Positions 57,958-64,000 of a stretch of DNA of 64,000 nucleotides are shown one piece after another. The position numbers and the translations under genes were made by a program. The stretch is from Sulfurisoma sediminicola. GTDB taxonomy: Bacteria > Pseudomonadota > Gammaproteobacteria > Burkholderiales > Rhodocyclaceae. How positions within the stretch are numbered: position 1 is the stretch's first letter; each line of letters starts with the position of its first letter. The stretch lies in NCBI RefSeq assembly GCF_003865015.1, contig NZ_BHVV01000008.1:124001-188000 (forward strand). The letters run 5' to 3'. The notes below the pieces were generated by a model. The model was given only the letters and a program-made list of their open reading frames with translations, ran no database searches and had not been told where the DNA came from.

Positions 57958-59283
57958 TTATTGGAATGTGTGCACCAGGTACAGCGAGATGATGGGGAAG
58001 AACAGCAGCAGCGCGATGCGCATGAAATCGGAGAGCAGGAAGGGCATCACCCCCTTGAAGGTCTCCACCAGCGGCACATCCTTCGCCAGCCGGTTGATGA
58101 TGTAGACGTTCATGCCGACCGGCGGGTGCACCAGGCCGATCTCGACCACCATCAGCGCGAGGATGCCGAACCAGATCGACTTGTCGGTCGGCGGCATGCC
58201 ATAGAAGTCGAGGCCCATCACCATCGGGTAGAAGATCGGGATGGTGAGCAGGATCATCGCCAGCGAGTCCATCACGCAGCCGAGCAGCACGTAGATGAGC
58301 AGGATCATCACCATCACCAGCATCGGCGACATGCCGCTGTTCCTGACCCAGGTCGCCAGCTCGGTGGGCATCTGCGACACCGCCAGCGCGGTGTTGAGCA
58401 TGTCGGCGCCGAGCAGCACCAGGAAGATCATCGCGGTGGTCTGCGCCGTGCCGACGATGCTCTCCATCAGGCCCTCGAAGCGCATGCCGCCGGTGATCAC
58501 GGCGAGGATGCCGCAGGCGGCGGCGCCGACCGCCGCGGCCTCCGTCGGGTTCGCCCAGCCGCCGTAGATGCCGACGATGACGATGACGAAGACCAGCAGC
58601 ACCGGCAGCACGGCGATGAAGCTCATGAGCTTTTCCTGCCAATTTGTCGCCGGGCCGGCCGGCCCGGCAGCCGGGTTGAGGGTGACGATGATGCGCACCA
58701 CGATCATGTAGCCGAGCATGGCGATGATGCCGGGCAGCACGGCGGCCATGAACAGCTTGCCGATCGATTCCTGCGTCAGGATGGCGTAGATCACCAGCGG
58801 CACCGAGGGCGGGATCATGATGCCCAGCGTGCCGCCGGCCGCCAGCGCACCGGTGGACAGCGCGCCGGAGTAGCCGTAGCGCTTGAGCTCGGGCAGTGTC
58901 ACCTGACCCATGGTCGCGGCAGTCGCGAGCGAGGAGCCGCAGATCGCGCCGAAGCCGGCGCAGGCGCCGATGGCGGCGATGGCGACGCCGCCCTTGCGGT
59001 GGCCGAGGAAGGCCGAGACGAAGCGGAACAGCGCCTTCGACAGGCCGCCGTGGGTGGCGAACTGGCCCATCAGCAGGAACAGCGGGATCACCACCAGGTC
59101 GTAATTGGAAAGCCGCGCGTAGGCCAGGTTCTTCAGCGAGTTGAGCAGCGGCAAAGTGTCGCCGACGATGTAGACATAGCCGCCGGCGCCGACCATGAAC
59201 ATGGCGATGCCGATGGGGATGCGCACCACCAGCAGCGCCATGAGGATGCCGAACATCGCGAAGCCCATCGCCATGCCGCTCAT
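57958..59283 (-). CDS. dctM: TRAP transporter large permease (DctM type)
   Basis: 441 residues and ~12 membrane helices. The start at 59283 opens on MSGMAMGFAMFGILMALLVV; longer frames add a charged extension without a membrane pattern. Characteristic stretches are IGACAGFGAICGSSLATAAT, TLGIMIPPSVPLVIYAILTQ and ILLTIPIFYPMVMGLDFYGM. It moves the substrate with Na+ together with DctQ. It is 26 nt before dctP and ~100 bp after dctQ; that gap has no terminator. Confidence 0.92.
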   Translation of the reverse strand: MSGMAMGFAMFGILMALLVVRIPIGIAMFMVGAGGYVYIVGDTLPLLNSLKNLAYARLSNYDLVVIPLFLLMGQFATHGGLSKALFRFVSAFLGHRKGGVAIAAIGACAGFGAICGSSLATAATMGQVTLPELKRYGYSGALSTGALAAGGTLGIMIPPSVPLVIYAILTQESIGKLFMAAVLPGIIAMLGYMIVVRIIVTLNPAAGPAGPATNWQEKLMSFIAVLPVLLVFVIVIVGIYGGWANPTEAAAVGAAACGILAVITGGMRFEGLMESIVGTAQTTAMIFLVLLGADMLNTALAVSQMPTELATWVRNSGMSPMLVMVMILLIYVLLGCVMDSLAMILLTIPIFYPMVMGLDFYGMPPTDKSIWFGILALMVVEIGLVHPPVGMNVYIINRLAKDVPLVETFKGVMPFLLSDFMRIALLLFFPIISLYLVHTFQ

Positions 59284-59383
59284 GCCGCCGCCCCCGAGCC
59301 GCAATCGCAACCGCCCAGGCGTCCGCAGCCGGCCGCATTTGCGGGCGGTCGCATCCCCGCTGCGCGGGGCCCCTGCTCCCTGC

Positions 59384-59932
59384 TCATGCGGCCCCCTTGT
59401 CGGCATTGGCCGCCATGCGCAGCTGGTGCCCGCACATGTAGAAGCCGGCCGCCGCCAGTACGAGGAAGCCCGGCACCATGAAGGCCTGCGGGATCCACAC
59501 CGGCCAGGCCAGGATCATCGAGGTCTCGCCGGCCTCCTTCACCATCATCGCGCCGGCCCATGAACGCCAGGCGATCAAGGCGCCGAACAGGCCGACCAGC
59601 AGCGAGCCGAAGGCGTCCATGCGCCACAGCGTCTTCTGCGGCAGGTTGTGGGTGAAGAAATCGACCTTGATGTCGCCATGACGCAGGTGACAGTACGGGA
59701 AGAAGGAGGCGGCGGCGCAGGCCGCGAGCATCTGCAGCACTTCGACGTCACCCGGCACGATGAAGCCGACGGTCTTGCGGCCGACGATGGAAACCACCGA
59801 CATGATGACCAGGCCGACGAAAATGACGCCGCCGATGATCGCCATCAGCCGCGCCAGGAAATGGATGAACCTGCCCAGCGGTCCGAAGCTGTCATGCAGG
59901 GCATAGGGTGTTACCGGTTGCGGTTCTTGCAT
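59384..59932 (-). CDS. dctQ: TRAP transporter small permease (DctQ type)
   Basis: 182 residues with four membrane helices (MAIIGGVIFVGLVIMSVVSI, VEVLQMLAACAAASFFPYCH, AFGSLLVGLFGALIAW, AFMVPGFLVLAAAGFYMCGH). The second helix is followed by LRHGDIKVDFFTH, a conserved DctQ element. It pairs with DctM as the membrane part of the TRAP transporter. It is the first gene of the operon, 147 bp from the divergent LysR start, and the left inverted repeat (60036-60063) lies in between. Confidence 0.88.
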   Translation of the reverse strand: MQEPQPVTPYALHDSFGPLGRFIHFLARLMAIIGGVIFVGLVIMSVVSIVGRKTVGFIVPGDVEVLQMLAACAAASFFPYCHLRHGDIKVDFFTHNLPQKTLWRMDAFGSLLVGLFGALIAWRSWAGAMMVKEAGETSMILAWPVWIPQAFMVPGFLVLAAAGFYMCGHQLRMAANADKGAA

Positions 59933-60035
59933 GCGAGGTCCTTCTTGGGGCGGGGCGGAACGCGCATCGACGGGCCCTCAGCCGACGCTGCGCCATTCTG
60001 GCAGGGTCGGCCAACGGGGCAAAGCGATTGTGGGT

Positions 60036-60063
60036 ACTATTAGCTATCGCGTTTTGTTATGGC
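60036..60063 (+). repeat. 28-bp inverted repeat, left arm
   Basis: This arm is the reverse complement of 60973-61000 with a single mismatch at the fifth base (T against C). It lies between the dctQ start and the lysR start, 15 bp before the latter. Read on the minus strand it encodes AITKRDS and a stop (TAA), the same C-terminus as LysR. Confidence 0.85.
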
Positions 60064-60078
60064 AAGCCGCCTCACCCG

Positions 60079-60996
60079 ATGAATCTCAAGCAACTCGAAT
60101 ATTTCGTGCATGTCGCCGAACTCGGCAGCTTCAGCAAGGCCGCGCTGATCCTCAACATCGCCCAGCCCGCCCTGTCGCGGCAGGTACGGCTGCTGGAAAC
60201 CGACCTCCGCGTTTCCCTGCTGATGCGCAATGGCCGCGGCGTCTTGCTGACCGAGGCCGGCCAGCGCCTGTTCGACCACAGCGTGGGCATCCTGCAGCTC
60301 ATGGCGCGCGTGCGCGAGGACATCGAAAGCACGCGCGGCGAGCCGGCCGGACGCATCGTCGTCGGCCTGCCGCCGAGCATGGGGCGGATACTCACTCTGC
60401 CCCTGGTGGAGGGTTTCCGCGCCAGTCTGCCCAAGGCCCGGCTGGCCATCGTCGAGGGACTGTCGGCGCACCTGGTCGAATGGATCTCGACCGGCCGGGT
60501 CGATCTGGGACTGCTGCACAATCCGGAACCGAATCCCGCCCTCGACATCATGCCGGTGCTGGACGAACCGCTCGGCCTGGTCAGCCCGGCAGGCGGCGCC
60601 AGGAAGAAGGCGCCGGTGACCTTCAGCCAACTGGCGGACCTTCCGCTGATCCTGCCCGAGCGCAGCCACGCCATCCGCAAGCTGCTGGAAACCCAGGCCG
60701 CCCTTTCCGGTCACAAGTTGAACGTGGCCCTCGAGGTCTCGAGCGTCCAGTCCATCCTCGAACTGGTGCGCGCCGGCTATGGCCATGCGGTGCTGACGCA
60801 GACCGCGCTGGCCGCGTGCACGCAACCCGAAGCCTTCGTCCTGCGTCCCCTGACGGAGCCCCACCTGACCAGCACGCTGTGCCTGGCGGTGTCGGCGCAC
60901 AAGCCCTCGACGCCCCTGACCAAGCATGTGCTGAAGCTTCTGCGCGAGCTGATCCTGGCCGCTGCCGGCGGCGCCATAACAAAACGCGATAGCTAG
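60079..60996 (+). CDS. LysR-family regulator bounded by inverted repeats
   Basis: 305 residues. The winged HTH is MNLKQLEYFVHVAELGSFSK, then IAQPALSRQVRLLETDLRV, typical of the aromatic-degradation LysR group. The effector domain follows from ~90 (GRIVVGLPPSMGRILTLPLV). It is expected to control the TRAP operon on its left and the lig genes on its right. The last codons (AITKRDS, TAG) are inside the right inverted repeat. If the 909 bp between the arms flipped, the left arm would supply the same seven residues and a TAA stop, so the protein would be unchanged. Confidence 0.9.
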   Translation: MNLKQLEYFVHVAELGSFSKAALILNIAQPALSRQVRLLETDLRVSLLMRNGRGVLLTEAGQRLFDHSVGILQLMARVREDIESTRGEPAGRIVVGLPPSMGRILTLPLVEGFRASLPKARLAIVEGLSAHLVEWISTGRVDLGLLHNPEPNPALDIMPVLDEPLGLVSPAGGARKKAPVTFSQLADLPLILPERSHAIRKLLETQAALSGHKLNVALEVSSVQSILELVRAGYGHAVLTQTALAACTQPEAFVLRPLTEPHLTSTLCLAVSAHKPSTPLTKHVLKLLRELILAAAGGAITKRDS

Positions 60997-61000
60997 TAGT
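60973..61000 (-). repeat. 28-bp inverted repeat, right arm
   Basis: Partner of 60036-60063 (27 of 28 identical in opposite orientation). It covers the end of the lysR gene, including its stop codon at 60994-60996, and leaves 70 bp to the next gene. No transposase or recombinase gene lies between the arms or in the window. Confidence 0.85.
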
Positions 61001-61070
61001 GCGCGTGGCGGCTAGGCACGCTCCGGCCGAGCCGCGAGAATGACGCCGTGACAATACCCACGGCACTCGA

Positions 61071-61760
61071 ATGACCACCAGAATCGTCGGCATCTCGTCG
61101 ATGGCGACTCGCCAGGTGCTGGCCGAGCTGGCCGGCGCATATCGGCAGCAAAACGATGTCGAAGTCGCCTTCGAGTCGGTGGGCGGCGTGGATGCGGCCA
61201 AACGGGTGCAGGCCGGCGAGCCGTTCGACGTGGTTGTTCTCGCGGCCGATGCGATCGACAAGCTGGTCGCCGCCGGGCGCGTTGTTCCGGACAGCCGGGC
61301 CGACCTGGTGCGCTCGCCGGTGGCGATCGCGGTGCGCGCAGGCGGCCCGCAACCGGACATCGGCTCGGAAGACGCGCTGCGGCGCGCCGTGCTGTCCGCG
61401 CGTACGATAGGCTATTCGACCGGGCCGAGCGGCACGGAACTGCTGAAGCTGTTCGAGCGCTGGGGCGTTGTCGAGGCCGTGCGCGATCGCGTGGTGCAGG
61501 CGCCGCCGGGCGTGCCGGTCGCCAGGCTGGCGGCCGACGGCGCGGTCGAACTCGGCTTCCAGCAGTTCAGCGAAATGATGCATGCGCCCGGCATCGCGGT
61601 CCTCGGCACCATGCCGCCCGGCTGCGAAATCATCAGCACCTTCACGGCCGGCCTCTGCGTCGCCTCTTCCCAGCCTGCGGCGGGGCGCGACCTGATCGCC
61701 TTCATGGCCTCGCCCGCCGCCGCGGATGCCAAGCGCCGCCACGGCATGGAACCGGGCTGA
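61071..61760 (+). CDS. ModA-like substrate-binding-fold protein without signal peptide
   Basis: 229 residues of the molybdate-type periplasmic-binding fold (VQAGEPFDVVVLAADAIDKL, TIGYSTGPSGTELLKLFERW, VAELGFQQ-like VELGFQQFSEMMHAPGIAVL, LIAFMASPAAADAKRRHGME). The N-terminus is MTTRIVGISSMATRQVLAEL, so no export signal is present and no ABC permease is near. It may act in the cytoplasm as a sensor or small-molecule binder. It is first in the lig-type gene set, 25 nt before LigJ. Its ligand is unknown; an aromatic acid is a guess from context. Confidence 0.75.
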   Translation: MTTRIVGISSMATRQVLAELAGAYRQQNDVEVAFESVGGVDAAKRVQAGEPFDVVVLAADAIDKLVAAGRVVPDSRADLVRSPVAIAVRAGGPQPDIGSEDALRRAVLSARTIGYSTGPSGTELLKLFERWGVVEAVRDRVVQAPPGVPVARLAADGAVELGFQQFSEMMHAPGIAVLGTMPPGCEIISTFTAGLCVASSQPAAGRDLIAFMASPAAADAKRRHGMEPG

Positions 61761-61785
61761 CTACCCCTCATTCAGGAGCCCATCG

Positions 61786-62814
61786 ATGATCATCGACATC
61801 CACGGCCACTACACCACGGCGCCCAAGGCGCTGGAGGAGTGGCGCAACCGCCAGATCGCCGGCATCAAGGATACGGCGGCGATGCCCAGGGTCGCGGAAC
61901 TGAATATCAGCGACGACGAGCTGCGCGAGACCATCGAGACCAACCAGCTCAGGAAGATGCAGGAACGCGGCTCCGACCTCACCGTGTTTTCGCCGCGCGC
62001 GAGCTTCATGGCCCACCACATCGGCGACTTCAACGTCAGTTCAACCTGGGCGGCGATCTGCAACGAGCTCTGCTTCCGCGTCTCGCGGCTCTTTCCCGAC
62101 AACTTCATCGGCGCGGCGATGCTGCCGCAGAGCCCCGGCGTGAGTCCTGCGACGTGCATCCCCGAGCTCGAGAAGTGCGTGAAGGAATACGGCTTCGTCG
62201 CCATCAACCTCAACCCCGACCCCTCGGGCGGCCACTGGACCTCGCCGCCGCTGACCGACCGCCACTGGTACCCGATCTACGAGAAGATGGTCGAGCACGG
62301 CATCCCGGCGATGGTCCACGTCTCGACCTCGTGCAACGCCTGCTTCCACACCACCGGCGCGCACTATATCAACGCCGACACCACGGCCTTCATGCAGCTG
62401 ATCCAGGGCGACCTGTTCAAGGATTTTCCGGACCTCAAGTTCATCATCCCCCACGGCGGCGGCGCCGCACCCTACCACTGGGGCCGCTACCGCGGCCTGG
62501 CACAGGAGCTGAAGAAGCCGCTGCTGAAGGACCACCTGCTGAACAACGTGTTCTTCGACACCTGCGTCTACCACCAGCCGGGCATCGACCTGCTGACCAA
62601 GGTCATCCCGGTGGACAACATCCTGTTCGCCTCGGAGATGATCGGCGCCGTGAAGGGCATCGATCCCGAGACCGGCCACAATTTCGACGACACCAAGCGC
62701 TACATCGAGGCGACGCTGAACCTCAGCCCCGAGGATCGCCACAAGGTCTACGAAGGCAATGCGCGCCGCGTCTATCCGCGGCTGGATGCCGCGCTGAAGA
62801 AAAAGGGGAAATGA
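61786..62814 (+). CDS. ligJ: 4-oxalomesaconate hydratase, amidohydrolase family
   Basis: 342 residues, the same length class as Sphingobium LigJ. The N-terminal [20 protein letters not shown] is nearly diagnostic, with the metal-binding Hx[17 protein letters not shown] and the C-terminal [18 protein letters not shown] complete the family pattern. It adds water to 4-oxalomesaconate to give 4-carboxy-4-hydroxy-2-oxoadipate in the protocatechuate 4,5-cleavage route. AGGAG lies before the ATG. The next gene begins 1 nt after the stop codon. Confidence 0.93.
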   Translation: MIIDIHGHYTTAPKALEEWRNRQIAGIKDTAAMPRVAELNISDDELRETIETNQLRKMQERGSDLTVFSPRASFMAHHIGDFNVSSTWAAICNELCFRVSRLFPDNFIGAAMLPQSPGVSPATCIPELEKCVKEYGFVAINLNPDPSGGHWTSPPLTDRHWYPIYEKMVEHGIPAMVHVSTSCNACFHTTGAHYINADTTAFMQLIQGDLFKDFPDLKFIIPHGGGAAPYHWGRYRGLAQELKKPLLKDHLLNNVFFDTCVYHQPGIDLLTKVIPVDNILFASEMIGAVKGIDPETGHNFDDTKRYIEATLNLSPEDRHKVYEGNARRVYPRLDAALKKKGK

Positions 62815-62815
62815 G

Positions 62816-63499
62816 ATGTACGAACTGGGCGTCGTCTATCGCAACATCCAGCGCACCGACGCGGCCGTCGCCACCGCGCTCGCGCGCTTCGGAACAGCCA
62901 CCGTGCACGAGGCCATGGGCCGCGTCGGCCTGCTGCAGCCCACCATGCGGCCGATCTACGCCGGTGCGCAGGTGTCGGGCACCGCGGTCACCGTGCTGCT
63001 GCATCCGGGCGACAACTGGATGATGCACGTCGTCGCCGAGCAGATCCGCCCCGGCGACATCGTCGTCGCCGCAATCAGCGCGCCCTGCAGCGACGGCTAT
63101 TTCGGCGACCTGCTGGCCACTTCGTTCAAGGCCCGCGGTGCCCGCGCGCTGATCATCGACGCCGGCGTGCGCGACATCAAGACGCTGGCCGAGATGGACT
63201 TCCCGGTGTGGAGCAAATGCATCAGCGCCAAGGGCACCATCAAGGCGACGCTGGGCTCGGTGAACATCCCCGTGGTCTGCGCCGGGGCGCTCGTCCATCC
63301 CGGCGACGTCATCGTCGCCGACGACGATGGTGTGGTCTGCGTGCCGCGCGCGATGGCCGCGGCGACGCTCGATGCCGCCACGAAGCGCGAGGCCAACGAG
63401 GTCGCCAAGCGCGAGAAGTTCGCCGCCGGCGTGCTCGGCCTGGACATGTACAACATGCGCGAGCCGCTCGAGAAGGCCGGCCTCAAGTACATCGACTGA
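62816..63499 (+). CDS. ligK: 4-carboxy-4-hydroxy-2-oxoadipate aldolase (LigK, RraA-like fold)
   Basis: 227 residues. The RraA/HMG-aldolase fold is shown by [40 protein letters not shown] and [20 protein letters not shown]. The Arg and Asp in GVRD bind pyruvate and Mg2+ in class II aldolases of this type. It splits CHA to pyruvate and oxaloacetate, the last step of the protocatechuate meta pathway. It starts 1 nt after LigJ and is coupled with it. Confidence 0.92.
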   Translation: MYELGVVYRNIQRTDAAVATALARFGTATVHEAMGRVGLLQPTMRPIYAGAQVSGTAVTVLLHPGDNWMMHVVAEQIRPGDIVVAAISAPCSDGYFGDLLATSFKARGARALIIDAGVRDIKTLAEMDFPVWSKCISAKGTIKATLGSVNIPVVCAGALVHPGDVIVADDDGVVCVPRAMAAATLDAATKREANEVAKREKFAAGVLGLDMYNMREPLEKAGLKYID

Positions 63500-63502
63500 A
63501 CC

Positions 63503-64000
63503 ATGGAATTCACCAAGACTCCCGGCTGGCTCGACTGGTACGCAGGTCCGACCAGGCCCCGCTTCAAGCTGCCGCCGGGCAGTGTCGACGCCCACTGCCA
63601 CGTCTTCGGCCCCGGCGCCGTCTTCCCCTACGCGGCCGAGCGCAAGTACACGCCCTGCGACGCATCGAAGGAACAGCTGTTCGCGCTGCGCGACCACCTC
63701 GGCTTCGCCCGCAACGTCATCGTCCAGGCGACCTGCCACGGCGCCGACAACCGTGCGCTGGTCGATGCCTGCCGCGCGAGTCAGGGACGCGCACGCGGCG
63801 TCGCCACCGTGCGCCGCAGCGTCACCAACGCCGAACTGGGTGAGCTGCACACTGCCGGCGTCCGTGGCGTGCGCTTCAACTTCGTCAAGCGCCTGGTCGA
63901 CTTCACCCCCAGGGACGAGCTGCTGGAGATCGCCGGTCGCATCGCGCCGCTCGGCTGGCACGTCGTGGTCTACTTCGAGGCGGCCGACCTGCCCGAGCTG
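63503..64000 (+). CDS. ligI: 2-pyrone-4,6-dicarboxylate hydrolase, N-terminal part (truncated by window edge)
   Basis: Only the first 166 residues are in the window. SVDAHCHVFGPGAVFPYAAE gives the HxH metal-site region of the LigI amidohydrolase group, followed by FARNVIVQATCHGADNRALV and VRGVRFNFVKRLVDFTPRDE. It opens the lactone of 2-pyrone-4,6-dicarboxylate to 4-oxalomesaconate, the substrate of LigJ. It follows LigK after 3 nt. The ring-cleavage genes (LigAB, LigC) are presumably downstream of the window. Confidence 0.9.
   Translation, partial: MEFTKTPGWLDWYAGPTRPRFKLPPGSVDAHCHVFGPGAVFPYAAERKYTPCDASKEQLFALRDHLGFARNVIVQATCHGADNRALVDACRASQGRARGVATVRRSVTNAELGELHTAGVRGVRFNFVKRLVDFTPRDELLEIAGRIAPLGWHVVVYFEAADLPEL

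Noticed and set aside
60036-61000. An insertion sequence or MITE around the lysR gene
   Set aside because: No transposase is present, no target-site duplication is visible next to the arms, and the only gene inside is a regulator.

Overview
The window looks like the chromosome of a GC-rich, metabolically versatile betaproteobacterium, most likely in or near the Rhodocyclales (Azoarcus, Aromatoleum, Thauera and relatives). This is inferred from gene content and from the beta-type RelA, Pqi and Lig proteins; no rRNA gene is present to fix it. Coding density is high. Many neighbouring genes overlap by an ATGA or GTGA junction, which indicates tightly coupled operons. No tRNA, rRNA, CRISPR array or complete insertion sequence was seen.

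Layout. 1-2932: end of a MoxR/RavA-type AAA+ ATPase gene, a VWA (ViaA-like) protein and a DUF364 protein. 3139-3872: a HigB/HigA-type toxin-antitoxin pair with a perfect palindromic operator. 4159-5403: DctA-type carboxylate symporter. 5410-10481 (minus): a tungsten/molybdenum aldehyde:ferredoxin oxidoreductase operon (Fe-S subunit, catalytic subunit, FAD subunit, MoaD-like protein), followed by a Tat-exported FAH-fold protein. 10610-13522: two small proteins and monofunctional RelA. 13680-22344: an envelope lipid-transport cluster (PqiABC, a LolA-like protein, an RND/MMPL transporter fused to a cyclic-nucleotide-binding domain, and an exported protein of unknown function). 22428-35219: mostly housekeeping genes (purL, a spermidine-synthase-like membrane protein, cnoX, tex, a hybrid sensor kinase, arylamine N-acetyltransferase). 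35364-39426: indolepyruvate (aryl-pyruvate) ferredoxin oxidoreductase subunits and a hotdog thioesterase. 39407-43048: a LysR regulator divergent from cytochrome b561, two YceI proteins and a DODA-type dioxygenase. 43183-44586: DUF2252 protein. 44797-53390: a sulfatase / outer-membrane channel / octaheme cytochrome c operon, an AraC regulator, and an FAH / metallo-beta-lactamase-fold pair; a shared 28-bp repeat lies upstream of the AraC gene and of the pair. 53786-55775: a Fur-boxed iron-uptake operon (cupredoxin, FTR1 permease, outer-membrane protein). 55834-56607: HD-GYP protein. 56894-59932: TRAP transporter. 60079-64000: LysR regulator and protocatechuate 4,5-cleavage genes (a ModA-like protein, LigJ, LigK, partial LigI).

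The genes suggest an organism that degrades aromatic compounds by several routes. Aryl-pyruvates and aldehydes are handled by ferredoxin-linked oxidoreductases, and protocatechuate by the meta (4,5) pathway. The most unusual structure is at the right end. The lysR gene between the TRAP operon and the lig operon is bounded by 28-bp inverted repeats that match at 27 positions. The right arm contains the last codons and the stop of lysR. The left arm encodes the same C-terminus if the segment is flipped, so the gene could in principle invert without damage.
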